From Flavobacterium zhairuonense (GTDB lineage: Bacteria; Bacteroidota; Bacteroidia; Flavobacteriales; Flavobacteriaceae): DNA of 64,000 nt. Positions 8,520 through 16,347 of the stretch are shown here, piece by piece. The DNA lies in NCBI RefSeq assembly GCF_004352915.1, contig NZ_SJSY01000067.1, positions 148,709-212,708 on the forward strand. Direction: 5' to 3'. Below the pieces are notes generated by a model, which was not told where the DNA came from, ran no database searches, and saw only the letters and a program-made list of their open reading frames with translations. Every line of letters starts with the position of its first letter. The first letter of the stretch is position 1. The position numbers and the translations under genes were made by a program.

Positions 8520-9179
8520 ATGAGTAAAATTCCTGTTTATTTTATGCCGGGCTTGGCTGCTAGTCCAGCTATTTTTGAAAGAATTAAATTAGATGAATCT
8601 GTTTTTGAAACTCATTTGCTTGAATGGGAAATTCCAAAACAAAAAGAATCTTTGTCTGATTATGCATTTCGTATTTCTCAAAAAATCAAACATGAAAATC
8701 CAATTTTAATTGGAGTTTCTTTTGGCGGAATTTTAGTGCAAGAAATTTCGAAACATATAAAAGCTCAAAAAGTAATTATTATTTCAAGCGTTAGGAGCAA
8801 TCTTGAATTCCCAAGAAGAATGAAAATTGGGAAAACCACAAAGGCTTATAAGCTGATTCCGATGAAGCTGATTTTAAATATTGAAAATCTGGCGAAATAT
8901 TCTTTCGGAGAAAAAGTAAAGAAAAGAATCAAATTATATGAGAAGTTCTTAGCTGTCCGTGATCTGCATTATTTACAATGGGCTGTAGAATCAGTAATTT
9001 TGTGGGATCGAAGCGCAGTTGATGATAATGTGATTCATATTCACGGTGATCAAGATGATGTTTTTCCTATAAAATACATTAATAAGTGTATTGTGGTAAA
9101 AGGCGGAACTCATATTATGATTTTGAATAAGTATAAATGGCTGAATGAGAATTTGCCTTCTATTATATTGGAGGATTAA
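8520..9179 (+). CDS. Alpha/beta-fold hydrolase
   Basis: This is a 219-residue cytoplasmic alpha/beta hydrolase of unknown substrate. It starts with the oxyanion strand VYFMPGLAASPAIFE, has the nucleophile elbow GVSFGG (Ser near residue 68), an acid candidate in HGDQDDVFP (near 180) and the catalytic His in GGTHIMI (near 199), so the triad appears complete. There is no signal peptide. The gene is shorter than typical esterases because the cap region is small. It is not in an obvious operon; the 284 bases upstream are shared with the divergent YidJ-like gene. Confidence 0.75.
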   Translation: MSKIPVYFMPGLAASPAIFERIKLDESVFETHLLEWEIPKQKESLSDYAFRISQKIKHENPILIGVSFGGILVQEISKHIKAQKVIIISSVRSNLEFPRRMKIGKTTKAYKLIPMKLILNIENLAKYSFGEKVKKRIKLYEKFLAVRDLHYLQWAVESVILWDRSAVDDNVIHIHGDQDDVFPIKYINKCIVVKGGTHIMILNKYKWLNENLPSIILED

Positions 9180-9227
9180 AAGGTCTAAGTTTTAATTTTT
9201 TAAAATTCTAAGTTTCAAGTTTTCAAT

Positions 9228-9256
9228 CTTTGTCAAAGTTTTAAACTTTGACAAAG
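9228..9256. repeat. 29-bp palindrome, copy 1 (identical to 44173-44201)
   Basis: CTTTGTCAAAG, a TTTTAAA-like centre, then CTTTGACAAAG. The full 29 bases are identical to 44173-44201. It could fold as a hairpin just after the hydrolase gene. Confidence 0.75.
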
Positions 9257-9279
9257 ATTTGCGCAAAGTAATCGCAAAG

Positions 9280-9373
9280 TTTGTCCTCCTGATCGAAATC
9301 GAATGATCTCATGCAAAATCCATTCTGTGTGAACGTACTTTGCGTGTCCTTCGGCTTCGCTCAGGAGGACAAA
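9280..9373. repeat. 94-bp inverted-repeat element
   Basis: The 13-base arms TTTGTCCTCCTGA (9280-9292) and TCAGGAGGACAAA (9361-9373) are perfect inverted copies. Outside and inside them GCAAAGTA (near 9263) and TACTTTGC (near 9339) also pair, and the right end holds CCTTCGGCTTCGCTCAGG, itself able to fold. It is noncoding and of the same REP-like style as the other elements in this window. Confidence 0.65.
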
Positions 9374-9404
9374 AAATGAGAATAACTATACTACTTTTGA
9401 AAAC

Positions 9405-9490
9405 GAGTGCCCTAGCCCTGATAGAAGCGGTATCCTTTTATGGCGGGGTTCGCCATAAAAGATACAAGTGAATAGCAGGGAATAGCTTCA
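9405..9490 (+). ncRNA. Flavo-1-like structured RNA element
   Basis: The segment GCCCTAGCCCTGATAGAAGC begins a conserved-looking noncoding element. CCCTG (9416-9420) pairs with CAGGG (9476-9480), enclosing a strong hairpin in which GTATC (9430-9434) and TTTTATGGCG (9436-9445) pair with CGCCATAAAA (9451-9460) and GATAC (9461-9465). The wording and fold match what I remember of the Flavo-1 motif found in Flavobacteriia, whose function is unknown. The match is from memory; a covariance-model search against Rfam would settle it. It lies in a 374-base gap between genes. Confidence 0.6.
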
Positions 9491-9495
9491 AAAAA

Positions 9496-9535
9496 AAATC
9501 CCAAATACCGGAAAATTGGAATTTGGGATTTTAAT
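9496..9535. terminator. Bidirectional terminator-like hairpin
   Basis: AAATCCCAAAT and ATTTGGGATTTT pair around a loop of about 15 bases, with A-run and T-run on the two sides. It sits downstream of the structured RNA and of the leftward gene at 9554-10069, so it could end both. Confidence 0.65.
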
Positions 9536-9553
9536 ATTGGAATTTAAAAATCG

Positions 9554-10069
9554 TTAGATTTTCTTCATTTGTTCTTTCATCATAGAAATTTGCTCTTTCA
9601 GCATTCCTTGTTTGTCTAATTTTTTAGCTTCGTTTAATAAATTAGTCGCTTCAAGTTTTCTTCTACGTGACATTGCAACTCCTGCAAGGTTTAACTTGGC
9701 TACAGCCAAATCCATATCCATTGATAATCCAAGCTCGATTGCTTTTTTGAAATGTTTCTCAGCTTGATTGATATTAGTTTGAGATAACATGATTCCGTGA
9801 AGGTAATTAAAGTATCCTTGTTGTTTTCTTACTAAAGCTGCTTCAGGATTTTTGATGTATGCAAGCCATTTTTGAGCTCCAGCAAAGTCTTGTTTTCTTA
9901 ATTTAAGGAAGGCTAAAAGGATGAATTCATTTTTGAAATAAAGAAAAATTGGAATTGCAGTCAGTAAAATCAAGAATATACCATTTCCGATATTACTTTC
10001 TGTAAATTGCCAAATGCCCGCCACCACTAGAAGTGCGGCCAAAATAAGTTTAATATTTTTGTGAAACAT
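9554..10069 (-). CDS. Membrane-anchored TPR-like protein
   Basis: The 171-residue protein has two adjacent N-terminal membrane helices (about residues 5-23 and 27-45), followed by a helical soluble region with TPR-type pairs (about 75-160), for example QAEKHFKKAIELGLSMD and AVAKLNLAGVAMSRRRKLEATNLL. The N-terminal hairpin resembles the DUF2892 type. It is probably a scaffold or assembly protein at the inner membrane; no substrate can be named. It has its own -7 box (TATATTTG on the minus strand, 10092-10099) and is divergent from rpmH. Confidence 0.65.
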   Translation of the reverse strand: MFHKNIKLILAALLVVAGIWQFTESNIGNGIFLILLTAIPIFLYFKNEFILLAFLKLRKQDFAGAQKWLAYIKNPEAALVRKQQGYFNYLHGIMLSQTNINQAEKHFKKAIELGLSMDMDLAVAKLNLAGVAMSRRRKLEATNLLNEAKKLDKQGMLKEQISMMKEQMKKI

Positions 10070-10091
10070 AATTAATGTAAATTTGTGATTG

Positions 10092-10099
10092 CAAATATA
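10092..10099 (-). promoter_or_regulatory. -7 box TATATTTG for the TPR-like gene
   Basis: Perfect TAnnTTTG on the minus strand, 23 bases upstream of the ATG at 10069. Confidence 0.55.
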
Positions 10100-10132
10100 G
10101 TAAAAGGAATTAAAAATATTTTTATAAAAGTG

Positions 10133-10163
10133 CTTGCCAGTGAAAAAAGTCTTTGTATATTTG
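10133..10163 (+). promoter_or_regulatory. Promoter of rpmH (CTTG, 19 bp, TATATTTG)
   Basis: CTTG at 10133-10136 and TATATTTG at 10156-10163 are spaced by 19 bases, which is the Bacteroidota optimum. The leader before rpmH is about 70 bases. Confidence 0.7.
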
Positions 10164-10238
10164 CACTCGGTTTTTGAACAACGATATCCAAAACCAAAAT
10201 AAAGAGTTAATAGATACCATTTTTAAAGATACAAAGCA

Positions 10239-10400
10239 ATGAGCAAAAGAACATTTCAACCATCGAAAAGAAAAAGAAGAAATAAGCACGGATTTATGGA
10301 CAGAATGGCTTCTGCGAATGGAAGAAAAGTTCTAGCGCGTAGAAGAGCAAAAGGAAGACATAAATTAACTGTTTCTAGCGAGCCTAGACACAAAAAATAA
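10239..10400 (+). CDS. rpmH: 50S ribosomal protein L34
   Basis: This is a very basic protein of 53 residues in the large ribosomal subunit. It starts [20 protein letters not shown] and continues with the diagnostic core [18 protein letters not shown]. The C-terminus [13 protein letters not shown] is a little longer than in E. coli L34 (46 residues), as in other Bacteroidota. In many bacteria rpmH lies next to rnpA and dnaA; here it stands alone between a TPR-like gene and carB, with its own promoter and terminator. Confidence 0.97.
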
Positions 10401-10419
10401 TGTTTGTATAAACATACAT

Positions 10420-10452
10420 AAGGCGATTACTTTTTTAGTATCGCCTTTTTTT
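10420..10452 (+). terminator. Terminator after rpmH
   Basis: AAGGCGAT pairs with ATCGCCTT around a T-rich loop, then a T-run. It starts 20 bases after the rpmH stop. Confidence 0.85.
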
Positions 10453-10467
10453 ATACCTTTTCGGTAA

Positions 10468-10475
10468 TAAATTTG
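10468..10475 (+). promoter_or_regulatory. -7 box TAAATTTG for carB
   Basis: TAAATTTG fits the consensus and lies 71 bases upstream of the carB ATG, just after the rpmH terminator. The -33 region is only T-rich. Confidence 0.5.
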
Positions 10476-10545
10476 TAACTTTCTAGTTTAGAATACACTA
10501 TGAAGGTTTTTTAAAGCACTTATATAACTACACAATACATACAAA

Positions 10546-13401
10546 ATGCCTAAAGACACATCAATAAAATCAGTTTTAATAATAGGTTCAGGACCTATTG
10601 TTATTGGTCAAGCTTGCGAATTCGATTATGCGGGATCTCAATCTGCACGTTCGATTCGTGAAGAAGGAATTGAAGTTATCTTGATTAACTCGAACCCAGC
10701 AACGATTATGACCGACCCATCTATGGCCGATCATATTTATTTGAAACCTTTAACTACAAAATCGATTATTGAAATTCTTAAGGAACATCCGCAAATTGAT
10801 GCAGTTTTACCAACAATGGGAGGGCAAACAGCATTAAACTTGTGTTTGGAAGCTGAGGAAAAAGGAATCTGGCAAGATTTCGGAGTAAGATTGATCGGTG
10901 TTGATGTTAACGCAATTAATATTACTGAGGACAGAGAGCAGTTTAAACAGCTTTTAGAGAAAATTAATGTACCAACTGCGCCAGCAAAAACAGCTACTTC
11001 TTACTTAGAAGGAAAAGAAATTGCTCAGGAATTTGGTTTTCCGCTTGTAATTCGTCCTTCGTTTACACTTGGAGGAACTGGAGCAGCGGTAGTTTACAAA
11101 AAAGAAGATTTTGATGAGCTTTTAACTAGAGGTCTTGAAGCTTCTCCAATTCACGAAGTTTTGATCGACAAAGCTTTGATGGGATGGAAAGAGTACGAGT
11201 TAGAGCTTTTAAGAGATAAAAATGACAACGTTGTAATTATCTGTTCGATTGAAAATATGGACCCAATGGGAATCCACACTGGAGATTCGATTACAGTAGC
11301 GCCAGCGATGACATTATCGGATACAACTTTCCAAAAATTACGTGACTACGCCATCTTAATGATGAGAAGTATCGGAAATTTTGCTGGAGGATGTAACGTA
11401 CAATTCGCAGTTTCGCCAGACGAAAAAGAAGATATCGTAGCAATCGAGATCAACCCTCGTGTTTCTCGTTCTTCTGCTTTAGCATCAAAAGCAACAGGTT
11501 ACCCAATTGCAAAAATCGCTTCTAAACTAGCTTTAGGATACAACTTAGACGAATTGCAAAACCAAATTACAAAATCTACTTCGGCTCTTTTTGAACCAAC
11601 TTTAGATTATGTAATCGTAAAAATACCTCGTTGGAACTTCGATAAATTTGAAGGTTCAGACAGAACTTTAGGTCTTCAGATGAAATCTGTAGGTGAGGTT
11701 ATGGGAATTGGACGCTCGTTCCAAGAAGCGCTTCACAAAGCAACTCAATCTTTAGAGATTAAGAGAAACGGTTTAGGTGCTGACGGAAAAGGATATAAAA
11801 ATTACGAACAAATTATCGAGAAACTAACTTATGCAAGCTGGGATCGTGTTTTTGTAATTTATGATGCAATCGCAATGGGAATTCCATTAAGCACCATTCA
11901 CGAAATTACAAGAATCGATATGTGGTTCTTAAAACAATACGAAGAGCTTTATATTTTAGAAAAAGAAATTTCAAACTACAAAGTTTCAAATCTTCCAAAA
12001 GAATTATTGCTTGAGGCAAAACAAAAAGGTTTTGCAGATAGACAATTAGCGCACATGATGAGCTGTCTTGAAAGCGAAGTACATGCTTTGCGTATGAACA
12101 TGAACATCAATCGTGTATTCAAACTGGTTGATACGTGTGCGGCTGAGTTTAAAGCAAAAACACCTTACTATTACTCAACTTTTGAGGCTGAAATCGAAAA
12201 AGCAAACGGAGAACGTTATGTAGATAACGAAAGTATCCATACTGATAGAAAGAAAGTGATCGTTTTAGGTTCTGGACCAAACCGAATTGGACAAGGAATC
12301 GAGTTTGATTACTCTTGCGTACACGGAGTTTTGGCCGCTAAAGAATGTGGCTACGAAACGATCATGATTAACTGTAATCCTGAAACGGTTTCTACAGATT
12401 TTGATACTGCTGATAAATTATACTTCGAACCCGTTTTCTGGGAGCATATTTATGACATCATCCAACACGAAAAACCAGAAGGTGTAATCGTGCAGTTAGG
12501 AGGTCAGACAGCTCTTAAATTAGCAGATAAATTATCTAAATATGGAGTGAAAATCATCGGAACTAGTTTTGATGCACTTGATTTGGCAGAAGATAGAGGA
12601 AGATTCTCAGACTTATTGACTGAGTTAAATATTCCTTTCCCAAGATTCGGAATCGCTGAAACTGCTGACGAAGCTTCAAAATTAGCGGATACTTTAGATT
12701 TCCCGCTTTTAATTCGTCCTTCTTATGTATTAGGAGGTCAGGGAATGAAGATTGTAATCAATAAAAAAGAGCTTGAAGAGCACGTAATCGATTTGTTGAA
12801 AGCAATTCCAGGAAACAAATTGCTTTTAGATCACTACTTGGCCGGAGCAATCGAAGCTGAAGCTGATGCAATCTGTGATGCTGATGGAAATGTTTACATC
12901 ATCGGAATTATGGAGCATATTGAGCCTTGCGGAGTTCACTCTGGAGATAGTAACGCGACATTGCCTCCTTTCAACTTAGGAGAATTTGTAATGCAGCAAA
13001 TTAAAGATCATACGCATAAAATTGCAAGAGCCTTAAAAACTGTAGGGTTGATCAACATTCAGTTTGCAATTAAAGATGATACGGTTTACATCATCGAGGC
13101 AAACCCAAGAGCTTCTAGAACGGTTCCGTTCATTGCAAAAGCTTACGGAGAACCTTATGTAAACTATGCTACAAAAGTAATGTTAGGCCACAATAAAGTA
13201 ACAGATTTTGATTTCAATCCACAATTAAACGGTTTTGCAATCAAACAACCAGTTTTCTCTTTCAGCAAATTCCCGAATGTAAACAAAGCGCTAGGGCCAG
13301 AAATGAAGTCAACAGGAGAAAGTATCTTGTTTATTGACGACTTAAAAGACGATCAATTCTATGAATTGTACTCTAGAAGAAAAATGTATTTGAGTAAATA
13401 A
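10546..13401 (+). CDS. carB: Carbamoyl-phosphate synthase large subunit, without allosteric domain
   Basis: CarB makes carbamoyl phosphate from bicarbonate, ammonia (delivered by CarA) and two ATP, for arginine and pyrimidine synthesis. Two homologous ATP-grasp halves are seen: residues 1 to about 400 (start SVLIIGSGPIVIGQACEFDYAG) and about 565 to 940 (KVIVLGSGPNRIGQGIEFDYS), with an oligomerisation region between. The protein is 951 residues, while E. coli CarB has 1073; it ends right after the second ATP-grasp half, so the C-terminal MGS-like domain that binds UMP and ornithine in E. coli is absent. This short form is, as I recall, usual in Flavobacteriia. carA is not adjacent. A terminator follows. 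Confidence 0.95.
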   Translation: MPKDTSIKSVLIIGSGPIVIGQACEFDYAGSQSARSIREEGIEVILINSNPATIMTDPSMADHIYLKPLTTKSIIEILKEHPQIDAVLPTMGGQTALNLCLEAEEKGIWQDFGVRLIGVDVNAINITEDREQFKQLLEKINVPTAPAKTATSYLEGKEIAQEFGFPLVIRPSFTLGGTGAAVVYKKEDFDELLTRGLEASPIHEVLIDKALMGWKEYELELLRDKNDNVVIICSIENMDPMGIHTGDSITVAPAMTLSDTTFQKLRDYAILMMRSIGNFAGGCNVQFAVSPDEKEDIVAIEINPRVSRSSALASKATGYPIAKIASKLALGYNLDELQNQITKSTSALFEPTLDYVIVKIPRWNFDKFEGSDRTLGLQMKSVGEVMGIGRSFQEALHKATQSLEIKRNGLGADGKGYKNYEQIIEKLTYASWDRVFVIYDAIAMGIPLSTIHEITRIDMWFLKQYEELYILEKEISNYKVSNLPKELLLEAKQKGFADRQLAHMMSCLESEVHALRMNMNINRVFKLVDTCAAEFKAKTPYYYSTFEAEIEKANGERYVDNESIHTDRKKVIVLGSGPNRIGQGIEFDYSCVHGVLAAKECGYETIMINCNPETVSTDFDTADKLYFEPVFWEHIYDIIQHEKPEGVIVQLGGQTALKLADKLSKYGVKIIGTSFDALDLAEDRGRFSDLLTELNIPFPRFGIAETADEASKLADTLDFPLLIRPSYVLGGQGMKIVINKKELEEHVIDLLKAIPGNKLLLDHYLAGAIEAEADAICDADGNVYIIGIMEHIEPCGVHSGDSNATLPPFNLGEFVMQQIKDHTHKIARALKTVGLINIQFAIKDDTVYIIEANPRASRTVPFIAKAYGEPYVNYATKVMLGHNKVTDFDFNPQLNGFAIKQPVFSFSKFPNVNKALGPEMKSTGESILFIDDLKDDQFYELYSRRKMYLSK

Positions 13402-13422
13402 TCTCAGATTCTACTATAAAAG

Positions 13423-13456
13423 AAAAAGCTCCAATGAAAATTGGAGCTTTTTTTTA
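13423..13456. terminator. Terminator after carB
   Basis: AAAAAGCTCCAAT pairs with ATTGGAGCTTTTT around a four-base loop with a T-run. It lies between convergent genes and could work for both. Confidence 0.9.
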
Positions 13457-13469
13457 TAATAGAAGTTTG

Positions 13470-14012
13470 TTAGTTTGAAACATCATATCTATAACTAAAA
13501 GTACCATCAGTAACTTTTGTTGTGATAGGGTTAGATGCACTGATAGGTTTTGAAGAATTTTCAACACAATTAAAAGAGAATGTTCCTTTTACAGTTTTTG
13601 CATTTGTGTCAACAGCAGTAATGATTACACTTCCTTCGACTGGGTATTGAATGTTGGTGCCTTTGCTGTTATATGACATTTCTATTTGAGTTTTTGAAGC
13701 GTCATAAGATGCTGCTGTAATAGGATATGTTCCAATTTTAAGATTGCTTCTTTTAATGTAAATCCTAATTTCGTCGATTAAAGTTTTTCTTCCTTGTAAT
13801 TGGATAAACTCTGTTTGAGGATAATAATCAAATAAAGGTTTGGTTGTGTAATCTGAAGAAAATGGATTTTGCATTTCCCATAAAGTTCCATCGACTTTTG
13901 CGGTCATTGCAAATTTGGATGTAGAATCAGGGGTTTCTGTGTTGTTCTCGTCGCTAGAACAGCTGTTTAAAGCAAAAATAAGAGCAAGAAACAGGATTTT
14001 TGGTGTTTTCAT
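13470..14012 (-). CDS. DUF6252-like lipoprotein
   Basis: This is a 180-residue lipoprotein. The N-terminal signal ends in a lipobox LNSC, followed by SSDENN; a Ser/Asp-rich start right after the lipidated Cys is a surface-export signal in Flavobacteriia, so the protein may sit on the outer face. The mature part starts FAMTAKVDGTLWEM, which matches the DUF6252 pattern (F.A.vDG..W). The start chosen is the ATG at 14012 (MKTPKILFLA), since the nine extra upstream codons would disrupt the signal peptide. The role is unknown. No partner gene is evident. Confidence 0.7.
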   Translation of the reverse strand: MKTPKILFLALIFALNSCSSDENNTETPDSTSKFAMTAKVDGTLWEMQNPFSSDYTTKPLFDYYPQTEFIQLQGRKTLIDEIRIYIKRSNLKIGTYPITAASYDASKTQIEMSYNSKGTNIQYPVEGSVIITAVDTNAKTVKGTFSFNCVENSSKPISASNPITTKVTDGTFSYRYDVSN

Positions 14013-14090
14013 TAGGTTGATTTTTGGGTTAAAATCCAAAAGTAGCTAAACGATTATAATATATTTTACGTTAAAACGTAATGGGGTATA

Positions 14091-14122
14091 AAAAAAAGCT
14101 CTAAAATTATTTAGAGCTTTTT
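14091..14122 (-). terminator. Terminator of the sigma/DUF4252 operon
   Basis: AAAAAAGCTCTAAA pairs with TTTAGAGCTTTTT around ATTA. It lies 26 bases downstream of the last DUF4252 gene on the minus strand. Confidence 0.85.
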
Positions 14123-14147
14123 CTGATTTATAAAGTAAGATTGATGA

Positions 14148-14684
14148 TTATTTTATCAATTGCTGTAATGGTTTCAGCTGATCCATATTGATGTTTGATT
14201 TTTGTAAAACCGACATCAATGTCATAATGTTATTCGGATTCATGTTTTTTCCTAAAACACGTACTACGGCAAAACCATTTTCTTTTCTGTTGGCAAAAAT
14301 GACAAACTCTTCGATGTTTTCATCAGTTCCAACATAGCTTACTGAAGCACCGTCTTTGCCAGAGCCCACTTTCATTAATTGCTGATATTTTGGATCTTTT
14401 AAAATTGCTTTCACTTTGGTGCGTTCTGTTTCAAATTCGGCTTGATTTTTATCTGTAGCTTTAAAGGCTAAAATGTTCATTTTGTCAAATGATTTTAGCG
14501 CTTCATTTTGCTCGGCAGATAATTTTGCTTTGTCTACATTTAAAATATTAGAGGAAACATCGACCGCGATAAAATCCTTTTTCTCGCTATTTTCAACAAA
14601 ATACTTTTGCAATGAAGGTTCAGAATTACAACTAATTAAAGTAAGTAATGCTATTAGGGCTGAGGTAAAAACACGTGTTTTCAT
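14148..14684 (-). CDS. DUF4252 lipoprotein
   Basis: This 178-residue lipoprotein has a lipobox LISC followed by NSEP, and a DUF4252-type body with a long helical middle and a C-terminal LMSVLQKSNINMDQL. It is the last gene of a four-gene leftward operon (sigma factor, putative anti-sigma, secreted DUF4252, this protein) and starts three bases after the stop of its paralogue. DUF4252 proteins have no known function that I can cite; the fixed pairing with an ECF sigma factor suggests an envelope-stress or surface role. An S41 protease gene stands divergently upstream. Confidence 0.8.
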   Translation of the reverse strand: MKTRVFTSALIALLTLISCNSEPSLQKYFVENSEKKDFIAVDVSSNILNVDKAKLSAEQNEALKSFDKMNILAFKATDKNQAEFETERTKVKAILKDPKYQQLMKVGSGKDGASVSYVGTDENIEEFVIFANRKENGFAVVRVLGKNMNPNNIMTLMSVLQKSNINMDQLKPLQQLIK

Positions 14685-14686
14685 GA

Positions 14687-15214
14687 TTATTTTTTGCCTT
14701 TAGAGGCCTTTTTTAAGTCTGAACCGCCAGGAAGTTGCATTTTGTCAGTAAGGACAGAAATTTCATTTAAGTCAAAGTTACCAGTCAGCGATAGTAAAAC
14801 TGTTTCGTCATTTTTTGCACCGTCAACAAACATCAGCAATTCTTTAATTTGAGAGTCGCTAGCGCCAGATTTTACCATTATGCGAACATTTTTTCCGCTG
14901 TCGTTTACTCGCATTAATTCTTCTAAACCAGCAGTTTTAATGTATTTATCTGCAGAAGCTTTCATGTCAGCTTCGATTTTAGGGTTTTTTGTTGTAAACA
15001 CTTTTAAGTAATCTAATTTTTTGATCAGATTAATGTATTGCTGTGTTTCTTTGTCAGTAGCGTCAACTTTTACTTTGCTCATTAGATCGAACATTTTTTT
15101 GTTAACAATTACTGATGTTACGTCGTCTTGACCGTCAAATTTGTCAAAAGCGCCTTGAGCGTAGAAAGAATGTGTGAAAAAGGCGAAAACTAAAGTTATA
15201 ATTAGATTTTTCAT
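14687..15214 (-). CDS. DUF4252 secreted protein
   Basis: This 175-residue paralogue of the downstream DUF4252 lipoprotein has a cleavable signal peptide (ending SFYAQG) rather than a lipobox. Shared features are the Val/Asp-rich start VTSVIVNKKMFDLM, a central region LKVFTTKNPKIEADMKA and an LTGNFDLNEISVLTDKM tail. The C-terminal end is basic (KKASKGKK). One copy soluble in the periplasm and one lipid-anchored suggests that the pair works together. It lies third in the sigma operon, with 16 bases after the anti-sigma-like gene. Confidence 0.8.
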   Translation of the reverse strand: MKNLIITLVFAFFTHSFYAQGAFDKFDGQDDVTSVIVNKKMFDLMSKVKVDATDKETQQYINLIKKLDYLKVFTTKNPKIEADMKASADKYIKTAGLEELMRVNDSGKNVRIMVKSGASDSQIKELLMFVDGAKNDETVLLSLTGNFDLNEISVLTDKMQLPGGSDLKKASKGKK

Positions 15215-15230
15215 TTTTGATTGATTTTAA

Positions 15231-15689
15231 TTACTGTTTAAAAATTTTGTTTTTTGATTGTTCATATTCGTTAATGTATTGTACACTTCCAATACCTACA
15301 TTAACATTGTTTGATAAAAGTGCTAAGGCCTTTTGCGTTGCTTTTAGCGCTTCTTCAGGATTGTCATAAGTTCCTAATTCTGATTGTGCGACAGCCGGAG
15401 TTGTTTTTTCTTGGCTTGCAAAGAAATAGGTTCCAATTCCGAGTAAAACAACCGCCGAAGCTGCAATTGATAACCACGCCACATTTCGTTTCTTAGTTTG
15501 TAGTGGAATCTCTTGTGTCGATTTTTGTTGTTTTACCTGAGAGAAATAACCAAACATTGGCTTATATTGCTCTAAATGCTGCGCAACATTTGGAGATGAA
15601 AAGTATTCTTTTAGTTCCTTTTCTTCAGCAATAGTGGTGTCTCCCTGAAAGTATTTTTCTAATATATTTTCTATTCTATCTAATTCCAT
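15231..15689 (-). CDS. Putative anti-sigma factor, single-pass membrane protein
   Basis: This 152-residue protein has a cytoplasmic N-terminus of about 70 residues (ELDRIENILEKYFQGDTTIAEEKELKEYFSS, a helical stretch typical of Bacteroidota anti-sigma proteins), one membrane helix (about 70-90, VAWLSIAASAVVLLGIGTYFF) and a periplasmic tail of about 60 residues. It overlaps the sigma gene by 14 bases, which indicates coupled translation and supports the anti-sigma role. No zinc-binding HxxxCxxC motif is seen. Function is inferred from position and topology. Confidence 0.7.
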   Translation of the reverse strand: MELDRIENILEKYFQGDTTIAEEKELKEYFSSPNVAQHLEQYKPMFGYFSQVKQQKSTQEIPLQTKKRNVAWLSIAASAVVLLGIGTYFFASQEKTTPAVAQSELGTYDNPEEALKATQKALALLSNNVNVGIGSVQYINEYEQSKNKIFKQ

Positions 15690-16185
15690 AACTGTGTGTG
15701 TTAACCATTGATTCTCTAATTTTTTTTCTCGCTCTCGAAAGTGCTACTCTAATAGCGGTTTCATTCATGTTGACAATTTTAGCAATTTCATCAAATTCAT
15801 ATTGCTCAACATCGCGAAGCTGAATTAATATTTGAAGCTGTTCTGGCAGCTCATTTATAATTTTTTCGACCCATTCCAAGCTATCAGAATCTTCTAATTT
15901 TTTGTCTAATTGAGGTTCCCGGTCTGTAAAATTGTTGTGTACAATCTTGAGGTTTCCGGCTCTTTTAGATTTTAATTGATCCAGACAATAATTTTTTGTC
16001 ATGGTCATGGCTACTGCTTCAATATTATTATAGGAATCCAAATTGTCTTTTTTGTTCCATAATTTTACCATCACTTCCTGAGTAGCATCTTCAGCTTCTT
16101 CGGTGCTGGTGAGCAATCTTTTTGCCAGACGAAAAACTTTGTCTTTAAAAGGATTAATTAATTCTATAAACACATTCTGATTCAT
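15676..16185 (-). CDS. ECF RNA polymerase sigma factor
   Basis: This 169-residue sigma-70 family protein of the extracytoplasmic type has region 2 (DKVFRLAKRLLTSTEEAEDATQEVMVKLW) and region 4 (LPEQLQILIQLRDVEQYEFDEIAKIVNMNETAIRVALSRARKKI), joined by a short linker. It directs RNA polymerase to a dedicated promoter set. It leads an operon with a putative anti-sigma gene, which it overlaps, and two DUF4252 genes. The regulon and its trigger cannot be read from sequence. The divergent S41 protease gene shares its 162-base upstream gap. Confidence 0.92.
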   Translation of the reverse strand: MNQNVFIELINPFKDKVFRLAKRLLTSTEEAEDATQEVMVKLWNKKDNLDSYNNIEAVAMTMTKNYCLDQLKSKRAGNLKIVHNNFTDREPQLDKKLEDSDSLEWVEKIINELPEQLQILIQLRDVEQYEFDEIAKIVNMNETAIRVALSRARKKIRESMVNTHSYGIR

Positions 16186-16347
16186 AAAATTGGTTGGTTA
16201 TTCGTTAGCTTATATAGTCAAGACGAGGCACTATTATTTTTGTTACAGCCACTTTGAAAAAAAAATTACAGAAAAAATGAAATAAACTTGCTCCTGTTAA
16301 AACTAAAGGTAGTATTTTTACGTTAATAGATTACCAAAAGCATTATT

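Noticed and set aside
7930..9179. A toxin-antitoxin pair made of the small GNAT-like gene and a neighbour
   Set aside because: The neighbouring genes face other directions and are a transporter and a hydrolase; no small antitoxin-like DNA-binding gene is adjacent.
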